This document shows, piece by piece, positions 54,050 through 63,215 of a stretch of 64,000 nucleotides of DNA. The position numbers and the translations under genes are program-made. The notes below the pieces were generated by a model. That model did not search any database, was not told where the DNA came from, and was given only the letters and a program-made list of their open reading frames with translations. Source of the DNA: Streptomyces sp. XD-27. Lineage in GTDB: Bacteria > Actinomycetota > Actinomycetes > Streptomycetales > Streptomycetaceae. The stretch lies in the NCBI RefSeq assembly GCF_030553055.1, contig NZ_CP130713.1, positions 6,510,001 to 6,574,000 on the forward strand, given 5' to 3'. The number at the start of each line of letters is the position of its first letter. The first letter of the stretch is position 1.

Positions 54050-54913
54050 TCAGCTCTTGCCGATGAGATCGGCCGGGAAGGCGCCCGCCGCGAACGCCGC
54101 CGTGGTGAACGCCGTCGCCAGCTCCGTCAGCCGCGCGGTGCCCGCCGCGCCCAGGTGCTCGTACGGCGCCCGGTCGAGCCGGTCCGTCGCGTCCTCCAGG
54201 GCCTTGCGCAGGTCCGTACCCGCCGGCGTCAGTTCGCCCTCGGCGTCCAGCAGCCCGCGCTCACGCAGCCGGTCCTGGGCCGCCGCCCACTCCTGCGGCG
54301 TCCAGCCGCGGGTCGCGAGGATCCACTTCGGGGACATTCCGCGCCCGCTCGCCGTGTGGCTCGCCAGCGCCTCGACGGGGTCGAGACCCGCCTCGACCAG
54401 GGCCATCAGATGGCCGTCGCCGCGGTGCTCGCGCAGCAGGGTGGCGGCGTGCCACAGGGCCAGGTGCGGGACCTCCGGGACCGGCAGGTCGGCGTGGGCC
54501 GCGTACAGCGGGCGGGCGGCGCGCGAGCACGCCTCGGTGGCCCGCAGCGCCAGCTCGGCGGCCTCGGCCAGCTCCTTCGAGGCGAGCGCCTCCTCGCCCA
54601 GCACCCGCCGCAGCACGGAGTCGGCGGCGCGCAGCCGGGCGTCGAGCGCGGCCTGCGGGGAGACCACGTCCCAGGCGGCGGGTATGTGCCGGGCGACCAG
54701 CTCGTACTTGAAGTTGAAGAAGGTCGCGGCGACGGTGCCCGCGCCGACCCTGCCGAACGCCGCCGAGCGCCCCACGAAGTACGAGGCGGACCGGTCCTCC
54801 AGGCCGAGCGCCGTGAGCTCCCGGTGGTAGTCGGGGGCGAAATAGACGGCGGAGTGGAGCGGGTTGACGACGTTGTGGCAGTGGCGTCCGGCGCGTGCGG
54901 GAAGTGTGGTCAT
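54050..54913 (-). CDS. SCO6745-family protein
   Basis: A 287-residue soluble protein ([27 protein letters not shown]) of an actinobacterial family named after S. coelicolor SCO6745. It includes [26 protein letters not shown] and an apparent winged-helix in the second half ([28 protein letters not shown]). Molecular function is unknown; a DNA- or effector-binding role is possible. The presence of idi shortly after agrees with the SCO6745-SCO6750 order that I recall. Confidence 0.85.
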   Translation of the reverse strand: MTTLPARAGRHCHNVVNPLHSAVYFAPDYHRELTALGLEDRSASYFVGRSAAFGRVGAGTVAATFFNFKYELVARHIPAAWDVVSPQAALDARLRAADSVLRRVLGEEALASKELAEAAELALRATEACSRAARPLYAAHADLPVPEVPHLALWHAATLLREHRGDGHLMALVEAGLDPVEALASHTASGRGMSPKWILATRGWTPQEWAAAQDRLRERGLLDAEGELTPAGTDLRKALEDATDRLDRAPYEHLGAAGTARLTELATAFTTAAFAAGAFPADLIGKS

Positions 54914-55005
54914 GCCCGGCACGTTACCTGCGGGTACGGGTGTCCGGAAGAGGGATCCCGCGATTGACCGACCGGTAGGTATGCCTGGCTGGAACCGCCC
55001 GGCGG

Positions 55006-55764
55006 TCAGTCCGTCGGCGGCGTCCAGGTGAAGCGCGGCGTGCGGCGTTCGAGGAACGCGGCCACCCCCTCCGCCCGGTCGCCGCTGTCCCGCGCCTGCC
55101 GCGTCCAGTACGCGATGCGGTCCTCCTCGGCGGGGCCCGCCGCGAACTCCTTCGCCGCCGCCTGCGTCAGTTGAGACCGGGCGGCCAGCACCGCCGTGAA
55201 CTCGGCCACGCGCTTGTCCAGTCCGCCCGCGGGCAGCACCTCGTCCACCAGGCCGGTGCGCAGCGCCCGCGCGGCATCGATCAACTCGGCCGAGAACAGC
55301 AGGTACTTGGCGGTGGCCGGGCCTACCAGCGCCACCAGCCGCCGGGTCGAGGACGCTCCGTAGACGATGCCGAGCCTGGCCGGGGTGATCCCGAAGCGGG
55401 CGTCCTCCTCCGCGAACCGCAGGTCGCACGAGGCGGCGAGCTGGCAGCCGCCGCCCACGCAGGAGCCCCGGATCGCGGCCAGGGTCGGCTTGGGGAAGGC
55501 GGCGAGCGCCTCCTCGGCGGCCACCGCCAGCCCCTTGGACTCCTCGTCGCCGCCGGTCAGCGCGCCGATGTCGGCACCGGCGCAGAAGGTATCCCCGGCG
55601 CCGGTGAGCACCAGGGTCCGCACCGCCGGGTCGGCGGCCAGGCGGTCCAGCAGCACGGGCAGCTCGCGCCACATCCCGATGGTCATGGCGTTGCGTTTGG
55701 CGGGGTTGCGGATGACGACCGTGGCGACGCCGTCGGCGACGCCGTGCTCCAGGCGGGGCTTCAT
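55006..55764 (-). CDS. enoyl-CoA hydratase/isomerase family protein
   Basis: A 252-residue crotonase-fold protein. ATVVIRNPAKRNAMTIGMWRELP, GAGDTFCAGADIGALTGG (oxyanion hole) and RGSCVGGGCQLAASCDLRFAEE mark the CoA pocket. The position of the first catalytic Glu of true hydratases is occupied by Gly-Cys, so isomerase or other crotonase chemistry is possible. ATG 55764 starts the family-like region; a longer frame runs to 55818. Confidence 0.88.
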   Translation of the reverse strand: MKPRLEHGVADGVATVVIRNPAKRNAMTIGMWRELPVLLDRLAADPAVRTLVLTGAGDTFCAGADIGALTGGDEESKGLAVAAEEALAAFPKPTLAAIRGSCVGGGCQLAASCDLRFAEEDARFGITPARLGIVYGASSTRRLVALVGPATAKYLLFSAELIDAARALRTGLVDEVLPAGGLDKRVAEFTAVLAARSQLTQAAAKEFAAGPAEEDRIAYWTRQARDSGDRAEGVAAFLERRTPRFTWTPPTD

Positions 55765-56016
55765 GCAGCGGATCGTATCCGGGGGCGCCGAAGCGTCCGG
55801 AGCGGCCGGTGAGATCACAGGGGGTCACCAGAGCCTTCGGTGCGCTCCGGCGTACGCGGAAGTAATCGGTCGACTTCCGTCCTCCGGGCGACCTGGAGGG
55901 GCTGACACGCTCAAAAGCCGCCAATACTTGCTGACTTGTGGTCAGTAGGCCGGACTATGCCCCGCGATTCCCAACACTCGACGTAGCGGTCGAGCGGCGA
56001 TGGGTGGGTATCGGTC
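55765..56016. other. intergenic region without recognisable gene
   Basis: About 250 bases between divergent genes (hydratase leftward, HATPase protein rightward). The composition is less GC-rich around 55905-55960. No dyad or promoter pair stood out, and the minus frame at 55911-56102 lacks coding character. Confidence 0.4.
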
Positions 56017-56538
56017 ATGGAGATCCTCGGGAACGTCCCACCTGACCACGGTCGGGCGGCTCCTCGTGCCCGCATGGCATACGAGGGGGTGTGGCGGTTC
56101 ACCGCCCCCTCGCTGGACTCCTCCGTACCGCGGGCCCGGCACGCCGTGCGCGACCTGCTGGCGCGGCAGGGCGTGCCCGCCTACGGCGACCTCGTCCCCA
56201 GCCTGCTGCTGATCGTCTCCGAGCTGGTCACCAACGCCGTCCGGCACGCGGCCCTGCTCTCCCCGGAGATCGCCGTCGAGGTCTCGATCGGCCCCGACTG
56301 GGTGCGGGTGGCCGTGGAGGACAACCACCCGTACCGGCCCAAGGCACTGGAGGCGGATCAGGGGCAGACCGGCGGCCGCGGCCTGCTGCTGGTGCAGGCG
56401 ATCACGGCGGAGGCGGGCGGCGCCTACGACGTCGCGCACACCGCGAGCGGCGGCAAGGCGGTCTGGGCCGCCCTGCCGTTCACCCCGCCCGCCGCGGCGG
56501 CGCCCGCTCAGGTCACCAACCCGCACCGGGCCCGGTGA
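56017..56538 (+). CDS. ATP-binding protein, RsbW-like HATPase (serine-kinase/anti-sigma type)
   Basis: A 173-residue stand-alone GHKL ATPase. SELVTNAVRHA is the N-box, VRVAVEDNHPYRP the G1 region with Asp, and TGGRGLLLVQAITAEAG the G2-like box. Such proteins are abundant in Streptomyces and resemble anti-sigma-factor kinases, partnering with anti-anti-sigma factors; no sigma factor is adjacent here. Its 3' end overlaps the idi gene by 26 bases in convergent orientation. Confidence 0.87.
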   Translation: MEILGNVPPDHGRAAPRARMAYEGVWRFTAPSLDSSVPRARHAVRDLLARQGVPAYGDLVPSLLLIVSELVTNAVRHAALLSPEIAVEVSIGPDWVRVAVEDNHPYRPKALEADQGQTGGRGLLLVQAITAEAGGAYDVAHTASGGKAVWAALPFTPPAAAAPAQVTNPHRAR

Positions 56539-57118
56539 GCTCCCGGATCACCGGGCGGGCGGCGTCCAGCACCGTCGGGAACCAGGCCGAGAACGTACGG
56601 GTCTCGCGCAGCCGCGCCAGCTCCCCGGGGGTCACGAACGCGGTCTCCTCGATCTCGGCCGGATCCGGCCGCAGCTCCGCCCGGACCAGACCCGCGAACA
56701 GGTGGTTGTACTCCTGCTCGACCAGGCCCGACGCCGGGTCCGGATGGTTGTAGCGGACGGTTCCCGCCTCCCGCAGCAGTGCGGGCGCGACGCCGAGCTC
56801 CTCCCCGGTGCGCCGGGCGGCGGCGACGAACGGCGGCTCGTCCGGGTAGGGGTGCCCGCAGCAGCTGTTCGACCAGACGCCGGGGGAGTGGTACTTCCCC
56901 AGCGCCCGGCGCTGGAGCAGCAGCCGCCCCGAGTCGTCGAAGAGGAAGACGGAGAACGCGCGGTGCAGGCGGCCGGGTGCCCTATGGGCCGACAGCTTCT
57001 CCGCGGTGCCGATCGTCCGACCCTCCTCGTCGACCAGTTCCAGCAGGATCTGGTCCGTGGAGCCGCCCGGGGCGGGAGAGGTGCCGGTGCTGCGGCCGTT
57101 GGTGGGTGTGATCGACAT
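56513..57118 (-). CDS. idi: isopentenyl-diphosphate delta-isomerase type 1
   Basis: A 201-residue Nudix-fold isomerase that interconverts IPP and DMAPP. It shows LHRAFSVFLFDDSGRLLLQRRA, the catalytic Cys in SNSCCGHPYPDEPP and Glu in LVEQEYNHLFAG. The first 30 residues are a Ser/Thr/Gly-rich extension. Start ATG 57118 has GAGGA upstream. It supplies isoprenoid precursors for polyprenyl lipids and hopanoids or carotenoids; no prenyltransferase gene is in the window. Confidence 0.93.
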   Translation of the reverse strand: MSITPTNGRSTGTSPAPGGSTDQILLELVDEEGRTIGTAEKLSAHRAPGRLHRAFSVFLFDDSGRLLLQRRALGKYHSPGVWSNSCCGHPYPDEPPFVAAARRTGEELGVAPALLREAGTVRYNHPDPASGLVEQEYNHLFAGLVRAELRPDPAEIEETAFVTPGELARLRETRTFSAWFPTVLDAARPVIRELTGPGAGW

Positions 57119-57172
57119 TGACCATCCTCGTCGTCGGTCCGGAATCACCAAGTCTGACGCAATCCTGCCCGG

Positions 57173-58090
57173 CTACCGGCAGGATCTGGCCTCGTGCTCC
57201 GCATGTCCACCGGGCTCCAACTGGAACGTGCAATGGGTGACGTCGAAATGCTCACCCAGACAGCCCTGCAGGTCGTGCAGCATCCGCTCGTGTCCGGCCG
57301 CGTCCAGCATTCGCGGGCTGACCACCACATGCGCGGACAGCACCGGCATTCCCGAGGTGATCGTCCATACGTGCAGGTCGTGCAGGTCCTCCACCCCGTC
57401 GACGGAGAGGATGTGGGCCCGCACCTCCGCCATGTCCACATCCTTGGGCGCCGCCTCCAGCAGCACGTTCAGTGTCTCCCGCAGCAGCTTCCAGGTCCGC
57501 GGGACGATCATCAGCGCGATCAGCACCGAGGCCACCGGGTCGGCCGCCTGCCAGCCCGTCGCCAGGATGATTCCGGCCGAGATCAGGACGGCGACCGAGC
57601 CCAGCGCGTCGGCCAGCACCTCCAGGAAGGCGCCCCGTACGTTCAGGCTGTCCTGCTGCCCGGGCAGCAGCAGGGCCAGCGACACGGCGTTCGCGGCAAG
57701 GCCGATCGCACCGAAGACGAGGGTCAGCCCGCCCTCGGTGCCGGCGGGGGAGGCGAGCCGGCGCACCGCCTCGACGAGGATGTAGCCGCCGACCCCGAAC
57801 AGCAGCAGGCAGTTCCCCAGCGCGGCCAGGATCTCGGCGCGGGCGTAGCCGTAGGTGCGGCGCGCGCTCGGCGGCCGGTTGGCGAAGTGGACCGCCAGTA
57901 GCGCCATCGCCAGACCGAGCGCGTCGGTCGCCATGTGCCCGGCGTCCGCCAGCAGCGCCAGCGAGTCGGCCACGACGCCACCGGCGATCTCCACCGCCAT
58001 CACCGCCAGGGTGATGCCCAGGGCGCACCGCAGCCGCCACTGGTGGGCGGCCGTCGCCGTGCCGTGGCCGTGACCGTGGCCCGTGCCCAT
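57173..58090 (-). CDS. cation diffusion facilitator (Zn2+/Co2+ efflux)
   Basis: A 305-residue CDF transporter. It begins with a His-rich MGTGHGHGHGTATAAH, followed by six TM helices with DSLALLADAGHMATDALGLA (HxxxD metal site in TM2) and AFLEVLADALGSVAVLIS (TM5 site), and a C-terminal cytoplasmic ferredoxin-like domain (DLHVWTITSGMPVLSAHVVV). It exports zinc or related divalent metals. ATG 58090 follows GGAGG closely. The upstream leader has inverted and direct repeats that may be a metal-responsive control site. Confidence 0.92.
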   Translation of the reverse strand: MGTGHGHGHGTATAAHQWRLRCALGITLAVMAVEIAGGVVADSLALLADAGHMATDALGLAMALLAVHFANRPPSARRTYGYARAEILAALGNCLLLFGVGGYILVEAVRRLASPAGTEGGLTLVFGAIGLAANAVSLALLLPGQQDSLNVRGAFLEVLADALGSVAVLISAGIILATGWQAADPVASVLIALMIVPRTWKLLRETLNVLLEAAPKDVDMAEVRAHILSVDGVEDLHDLHVWTITSGMPVLSAHVVVSPRMLDAAGHERMLHDLQGCLGEHFDVTHCTFQLEPGGHAEHEARSCR

Positions 58091-58241
58091 AGCTCCTCCC
58101 GTCACCGGTAGCCCCGCTCACGGGGCCTCCCGTTCACAGGGGTTCCCGTCACCGGGAACGCCTGTGACGGGAACGCCTGTGATCCCAGTGAACTACGGCG
58201 GGGCGCCGGTCCGGGCGGGCCACCACGGCGGGTAACCCGGG
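58091..58241. promoter_or_regulatory. leader of the CDF gene with inverted and direct repeats
   Basis: TTCCCGTCAC (58143-58152) pairs with GTGACGGGAA (58164-58173), and GGGAACGCCTGTGA occurs at 58154-58167 and 58169-58182. The array lies 50 to 90 bases upstream of the CDF start. It could be a regulator site, but no known metal-box consensus (Zur, CzrA) is evident. Confidence 0.45.
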
Positions 58242-59228
58242 TCAGCCGCGACGCGCCTCCGGATGGCGCAGGCACCAGCCCTCCCACGCCGACTCCACCA
58301 TGGACCGCACGTCGTGCCGGGCGGTCCAGCCCAGCTCCTTGCCGATCAGCTCGGTCGAGCCGACGACCCGCGGCGGGTCGCCCGCCCGGCGCGGCTCCAC
58401 CACCGGCGTCAGCTCCGTACGCCCGGTGATCTCAAGGATCAGATCCGCCATCTCGCGTACCGAGACGCCCTGGCCGGTGCCGATGTTCACCGTCAGGTCG
58501 CCCGCGCCGCGCTGCCCGGCCAGCCGGCGGGCCACCGCGAGATGCGCGGAGGCCAGGTCCTCGACATGGATGTAGTCGCGGACGCAGGTGCCGTCCGGGG
58601 TCGGGTAGTCGGTGCCGAAGATCCGCGGGGACTCCCCGTGGGTGATCCGCTCGAACATCATCGGGACGAGGTTGAACACCCCGGTGTCGGCCAGCTCGGG
58701 CCGCGCCGCACCCGCCACGTTGAAGTAGCGCAGACAGGCCGTGGAGATCCCGTGCGCCGCACCGGTGGCCCGGACCAGCCACTCGCCCGCCAGCTTGGTC
58801 TCGCCGTACGGGTTCACCGGGTGGCAGGGGGTCTCCTCCGTGACCGGATCCGCGTCCGGACTCCCGTAGACGGCCGCGGAGGACGAGAACACGAAGCTGC
58901 CGATCCCGGCCGCGGCGACCGCCTCCAGCAGCACGGTCAGCCCGTGCACGTTCTCGCGGTAGTAGCGCAGCGGCTGCTCGACGGACTCCCCGACCTGCTT
59001 GGCGGCCGCGAGATGCACCACCCCCGTCACGCCGAGGTCGGCGAACGTCGCGTCCAGCAGCTCGCGGTCGAGTGTGGAGCCGGTCACCAGGGGGACGCCG
59101 GCCGGCAGCCGCTCGGTGACACCGCTGGACAGATCGTCCAGCACTGCCACGCTCTCGCCGGCCTCCGCCATCGCCCTTACTACATGTGCCCCGATATATC
59201 CGGCACCGCCGGTGATCAGCCATGTCAT
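58242..59228 (-). CDS. galE: UDP-glucose 4-epimerase
   Basis: A 328-residue extended short-chain dehydrogenase: GGAGYIGAHVVRAMAEAG (NAD), VVHLAAAKQVGESV, SSSAAVYGSP and the catalytic pair in NPYGETKLAGEWLV (YxxxK). It interconverts UDP-glucose and UDP-galactose. It is divergent from the CDP-alcohol phosphotransferase operon, where UDP-sugars might serve the adjoining glycosyltransferase. Confidence 0.92.
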   Translation of the reverse strand: MTWLITGGAGYIGAHVVRAMAEAGESVAVLDDLSSGVTERLPAGVPLVTGSTLDRELLDATFADLGVTGVVHLAAAKQVGESVEQPLRYYRENVHGLTVLLEAVAAAGIGSFVFSSSAAVYGSPDADPVTEETPCHPVNPYGETKLAGEWLVRATGAAHGISTACLRYFNVAGAARPELADTGVFNLVPMMFERITHGESPRIFGTDYPTPDGTCVRDYIHVEDLASAHLAVARRLAGQRGAGDLTVNIGTGQGVSVREMADLILEITGRTELTPVVEPRRAGDPPRVVGSTELIGKELGWTARHDVRSMVESAWEGWCLRHPEARRG

Positions 59229-59485
59229 GACGGCACCCTATCCACGTGCCGCAAGGAGGGCGTTTGTCGGGGGAGCGCCGATCCACCATGATGATCGCGG
59301 CAAGGCGTGAACCGTCGGTCACCCGATCGGGCGGTGAATGTGCGGTGAACGGATGCTTCCGTCCATCCGATAGCCTCTGCCGACATGCCGCCGCCCGCGC
59401 AGGGCCGTGTGGCACATGCCGCCCGCTGCCCGGACCGCCGTGGCCGGGTCTGGCCGCCATGCCAGATGCCAAGGAGTGAGTTCGT
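59229..59485. promoter_or_regulatory. divergent intergenic region between galE and the CDP-alcohol operon
   Basis: About 257 bases with no coding sequence supported. GCGGTGAA recurs near 59334 and 59343. The ribosome binding site AAGGAG of the downstream gene is at 59471-59476. Promoters are not identified with confidence. Confidence 0.4.
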
Positions 59486-61426
59486 CTGTCGACCGCCATT
59501 CTCACCGGTCCGCCGGTCGTCGGCTCGTCTCTCGAGGACGACCTTCGGTCGCTGGGGTTCGACGTGCGTATGGCGGCTGACGCCGCCGAGGTAGCGACGG
59601 AGCTGGCCGCCGTGCCGGCGGGGGAGCGGGTCGCGGTCGTCGACACCCGTTTTCTCGGCCACGTGCACGCGCTGCGGCTTGCCCTGACCGACCCGCGTTT
59701 CCCGGCGGCCGCGGTCCCGGGCGCGATGACGGCGCAGCCGGAAGCCCGTGCGGCGCTCACCGAGGCGGTTGTGGGCATTCGTGCCGCTGGGGCGGAACGG
59801 GTGGGCACAACCGCACCCGCACCCGGCGACGATGCGCCTACCCCCGCCGGAGCTGTCCCGTCTCGTACGCGTGTGCAGCCCGGTGGGCCGGTTGTGCCCA
59901 CCCGTTCCGCCCTGCGGAACGATTGCCCACAACCGGTGCCGGATGTGCTGGCCCATGAGCTGGACGCCGCAGGCGTCAGCGTGCACCGGCCCGAGCTCGG
60001 TGTGCTCGTCGCCGCCGTGCCCACGGACCCGCAGGACAGGGCAAGCGCGCGGGCCGACATCGCTGCCGTCGACGACGAATCCGTCCGGCTGCGCAGCGCC
60101 GTGAAGTCCCGCGACGGGTTCTTCACCACCTTCTTCATCAGCCCGTACTCCCGCTACATCGCCCGCTGGTGCGCCCGCCGCGGCCTCACCCCCAACCACG
60201 TCACCACCGCCTCCCTCCTCACCGCGCTGATCGCCGCCGCCTGCGCCGCCACCGGCACCCGCCCCGGGTTCGTCGCGGCCGGCGTCCTGCTGATCGCCTC
60301 CTTCGTGCTGGACTGCACCGACGGGCAGCTCGCCCGCTACTCGCTGCAGTACTCCACCCTCGGCGCCTGGCTCGATGCCACCTTCGACCGCGCCAAGGAG
60401 TACGCGTACTACGCGGGCCTCGCGATCGGCGCCGCCAACGCCGACGGAGACGACGTATGGGCGCTGGCGCTCGGCGCGATGGTGCTCCAGACCTGCCGGC
60501 ACGTCGTCGACTTCTCCTTCAACGAGGCCAACCACGACGCCACCGGCAACACCAGCCCCACCGCCGCCCTCTCCGACCGGCTCGACAGCGTCGGCTGGAC
60601 GGTCTGGGCGCGCCGCATGATCGTGCTGCCCATCGGCGAGCGCTGGGCGATGATCGCCGTGCTCACCGCGTGTACCACGCCCCGCATCACGCTGTACGCG
60701 CTGCTCATCGGCTGCGCGCTGGCCGCCTGCTACACCACCGCGGGCCGCGTGCTGCGCTCCCTGACGCGGAAGGCGCACCGGACCGACCGGGCCGCGGCCG
60801 CGCTCGCGGACCTCGCCGACTCCGGGCCGCTCGCCGAAGGCTTCGCCGCGGCCTTCAAGAACCCGGCCCGCGCGCTGCCCGGCTTCGCCGCCCCGGCCGT
60901 GGCCCTGCTCGGCGGGGCCGCGATGGTCGCTGTGGCGGCCTTCACACCCTTCGGCGGCCCGTGGCCGCTGCTGGCCGCCCTCGGCTACGCGCTGGCCGCC
61001 GGTCTCGCGGTCGCCCGGCCCCTCAAGGGCCCCCTCGACTGGCTCGTACCGCCGTTCTTCCGGGCCGCCGAATACGGCACCGTCCTGGTCCTGGCCGCCA
61101 AATCGGACGTGAACGGGGCCTTGCCCGCGGCTTTCGGACTGGTGGCGGCCGTCGCCTACCATCACTACGACACGGTGTACCGCATCCGCGGTGGCACCGG
61201 CGCGCCCCCGCACTGGCTGGTGCGGGTGATCGGCGGGCATGAGGGGCGGACACTGGCCGTCGCGGCCGCCGCCGCTCTCTGGCAGAACCAAGGTTTCACT
61301 TTTGCGCTGACGGCCCTCGCGGGCGCGCTGGCGCTGGCGGTGCTCAGCGAGAGCATCCGCTTCTGGGTGGCCGCCCATAAACGGGGTGCACCCGCCGTAC
61401 ACGACGAATCAGGAGAACCCGCATGA
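59486..61426 (+). CDS. CDP-alcohol phosphatidyltransferase with N-terminal extension (DUF5941 type)
   Basis: Coding-like sequence (STAILTGPPVVGSSLEDDL, SLGFDVRMAADAAEVATEL) extends upstream of the first ATG/GTG back to CTG 59486, which follows AAGGAG by 9 bases; an in-frame stop (59477-59479) lies just before. The 646-residue product has an N-terminal nucleotidyltransferase-like half, then from Asp276 the CDP-OH-P motif DCTDGQLARYS...G..LD.TFD (DxxDG..AR..G..D..D), and many TM helices. It transfers a phospho-alcohol from CDP to another alcohol in the membrane. Residues 95-150 come from an inserted inverted-repeat element. It overlaps the next gene by ATGA. Confidence 0.85.
   Translation: MSTAILTGPPVVGSSLEDDLRSLGFDVRMAADAAEVATELAAVPAGERVAVVDTRFLGHVHALRLALTDPRFPAAAVPGAMTAQPEARAALTEAVVGIRAAGAERVGTTAPAPGDDAPTPAGAVPSRTRVQPGGPVVPTRSALRNDCPQPVPDVLAHELDAAGVSVHRPELGVLVAAVPTDPQDRASARADIAAVDDESVRLRSAVKSRDGFFTTFFISPYSRYIARWCARRGLTPNHVTTASLLTALIAAACAATGTRPGFVAAGVLLIASFVLDCTDGQLARYSLQYSTLGAWLDATFDRAKEYAYYAGLAIGAANADGDDVWALALGAMVLQTCRHVVDFSFNEANHDATGNTSPTAALSDRLDSVGWTVWARRMIVLPIGERWAMIAVLTACTTPRITLYALLIGCALAACYTTAGRVLRSLTRKAHRTDRAAAALADLADSGPLAEGFAAAFKNPARALPGFAAPAVALLGGAAMVAVAAFTPFGGPWPLLAALGYALAAGLAVARPLKGPLDWLVPPFFRAAEYGTVLVLAAKSDVNGALPAAFGLVAAVAYHHYDTVYRIRGGTGAPPHWLVRVIGGHEGRTLAVAAAAALWQNQGFTFALTALAGALALAVLSESIRFWVAAHKRGAPAVHDESGEPA
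59767..59934. mobile_element. MITE-like element, 168 bp, inserted in frame in a coding gene
   Basis: Left arm 59767-59812 and right arm 59890-59934 are near-exact inverted repeats of about 45 bp. Both run GGTTGTGGGCA (outer end) to GGGTGGGCACAACC (inner end), with three or four differences and one indel. The 168-bp length is a multiple of three and no stop occurs in the host frame, so the element encodes an extra linker of about 56 residues (Pro/Ala/Arg/Thr-rich). No transposase is within it. I recall similar sequences scattered in other Streptomyces genomes, which needs confirming. Confidence 0.75.
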
Positions 61427-62166
61427 TCGGCCTCGTGCTGGCCGCCGGCGCCGGACGGCGTCTGCGTCCCTACACCGACACTCTGCCCAAGGCCCTGGTG
61501 CCCGTGGACGGCGAGACGACCGTCCTCGACCTGACCCTCGGCAACTTCGCGGAGATCGGCCTGACCGAGGTCGCGATCGTCGTCGGCTACCGCAAGGAGG
61601 CCGTGTACGCGCGCAAGGAGGCCCTGGAGCAGAAGTACGGCCTCAAGCTCACCCTCGTCGACAACGACAAGGCCGAGGAGTGGAACAACGCCTACTCCCT
61701 GTGGTGCGCCCGTGACGTCATCGCCGCCGCCGACGGCGTGATCCTCGCCAACGGCGACACCGTGCACCCGGTCTCCGTCGAGAAGACCCTGCTCGCCGCC
61801 CGCGGCAACGGCCAGAAGATCATCCTCGCCCTCGACACGGTGAAGAACCTCGCCGACGAGGAGATGAAGGTCATCGTGGACCCCGAGAAGGGCGTCCAGC
61901 GCATCACCAAGCTGATGGACCCGGCCGAGGCCACCGGTGAGTACATCGGCGTCACGCTCATCGAGCAGGCGGCGGCCGCCGAGCTCGCCGAGGCCCTGAA
62001 GACCACCTTCGAGCGCGACCCCGACCTGTACTACGAGGACGGCTACCAGCAGCTCGTCAACGACGGCTTCAAGGTCGACATCGCGCCGATCGGCGACGTC
62101 TCGTGGGTCGAGATCGACAACCACGACGACCTCGCCAAGGGCCGGGAGATCGCATGCCGGTACTGA
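61423..62166 (+). CDS. sugar/polyol-phosphate nucleotidyltransferase (cytidylyltransferase-like)
   Basis: A 247-residue NTP transferase fold protein. The N-terminal LAAGAGRRLRPYTDTLPKALV is the nucleotide-binding signature (GxGxRLxP...PK), followed by VGYRKEAVYARKEALEQKYG, ANGDTVHPVSV (metal Asp) and DVSWVEIDNHDDLAKGREI. The layout resembles LicC-type or inositol-phosphate cytidylyltransferases. Between two CDP-alcohol phosphotransferases it plausibly makes the CDP-polyol they use. Start and stop overlap both neighbours. Confidence 0.85.
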   Translation: MIGLVLAAGAGRRLRPYTDTLPKALVPVDGETTVLDLTLGNFAEIGLTEVAIVVGYRKEAVYARKEALEQKYGLKLTLVDNDKAEEWNNAYSLWCARDVIAAADGVILANGDTVHPVSVEKTLLAARGNGQKIILALDTVKNLADEEMKVIVDPEKGVQRITKLMDPAEATGEYIGVTLIEQAAAAELAEALKTTFERDPDLYYEDGYQQLVNDGFKVDIAPIGDVSWVEIDNHDDLAKGREIACRY

Positions 62167-63215
62167 CCCGGCTCATCCCCTCGCCCGTCGTCGTCGACAT
62201 CTCCCCGGGCGCGCTGGACGACCTCGCGGGTCTCCTGGCCGACCAGCGGATCTCCGCCTCCGGCAAGCTCGCCATCGCCATCAGCGGCGGCTCGGGCGCC
62301 AAGCTGCGCGAGCGGCTGGCGCCCGCGCTGCCCGGCGCGTCCTGGTACGAGGTCGGCGGCGGCACCCTGGACGACGCGATCAAGCTCGCCGACGCCATGA
62401 AGAAGGGCCACTACGACGCGGTGGTCGGCATGGGCGGCGGCAAGATCATCGACTGCGCGAAGTTCGCCGCGGCGCGGATCGGCCTCCCGCTGGTCGCCGT
62501 CGCCACGAACCTCTCGCACGACGGCCTCTGCTCGCCGGTCGCCACGCTCGACAACGACGCCGGCCGGGGCTCGTACGGGGTGCCCAACCCGATCGCGGTC
62601 GTGATCGACCTGGACATCATCCGCGAGGCCCCGATCCGCTTCGTGCGGTCCGGCATCGGCGACGTCATCTCCAACATCTCCGCCGTGGCCGACTGGGAGC
62701 TCTCCCACAAGGAGACCGGCGAGGCGATCGACGGACTGGCCGCCGCCATGGCCCGCCAGTGCGGCGAGGCCGTGCTGCGCCACCCCGGCGGCGTGGGCGA
62801 GGACAGCTTCCTCCAGGTGCTGGCCGAGGGCCTGGTCCTCACCGGCATCTCGATGTCCGTCGCGGGCGACTCCCGCCCCGCCTCCGGCGCCTGCCACGAG
62901 ATCAACCACGCCTTCGACCTCCTCTACCCCAAGCGGGCGGCCAGCCACGGCGAGCAGTGCGGCCTGGGCGCGGCCTTCGCCACCCACCTGCGCGGGGACA
63001 AGGAGACCTGCGGCCAGATGGTCGAGGTGCTGCGCCGGCACGGGCTGCCCGTCCTGCCGACCGACATCGGCTTCAACGAGGACGAGTTCGTCAAGGCGGT
63101 GGAGTTCGCGCCGCAGACCCGGCCCGGCCGCTACACCATCCTCGAACACCTGAACCTCTCCACCGACGCGATCAGGGACGCATACGCCGACTATGCAAAA
63201 ACCATCGGTAGCTGA
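62154..63215 (+). CDS. iron-containing alcohol dehydrogenase family, glycerol-1-phosphate-dehydrogenase-like
   Basis: A 353-residue enzyme of the EgsA/AraM branch. Visible motifs are VVGMGGGKIIDCAKFAAARIGLP (NAD), VATNLSHDGLCSPVATLDN, FVRSGIGDVISNISAVADWELS (metal Asp region), and two metal His segments, ACHEINHAFDLLYP and ASHGEQCGLGAAF. This family reduces dihydroxyacetone phosphate to sn-glycerol 1-phosphate, the archaeal-type stereoisomer. ATG 62154 overlaps the nucleotidyltransferase by 13 bases. It would feed the cytidylyltransferase, but a different polyol phosphate cannot be excluded. Confidence 0.82.
   Translation: MPVLTRLIPSPVVVDISPGALDDLAGLLADQRISASGKLAIAISGGSGAKLRERLAPALPGASWYEVGGGTLDDAIKLADAMKKGHYDAVVGMGGGKIIDCAKFAAARIGLPLVAVATNLSHDGLCSPVATLDNDAGRGSYGVPNPIAVVIDLDIIREAPIRFVRSGIGDVISNISAVADWELSHKETGEAIDGLAAAMARQCGEAVLRHPGGVGEDSFLQVLAEGLVLTGISMSVAGDSRPASGACHEINHAFDLLYPKRAASHGEQCGLGAAFATHLRGDKETCGQMVEVLRRHGLPVLPTDIGFNEDEFVKAVEFAPQTRPGRYTILEHLNLSTDAIRDAYADYAKTIGS

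Noticed and set aside
59225..61402. 725-residue minus-strand frame
   Set aside because: Antisense shadow of the CDP-alcohol phosphotransferase and its promoter; Gly/Arg-rich with no domain.
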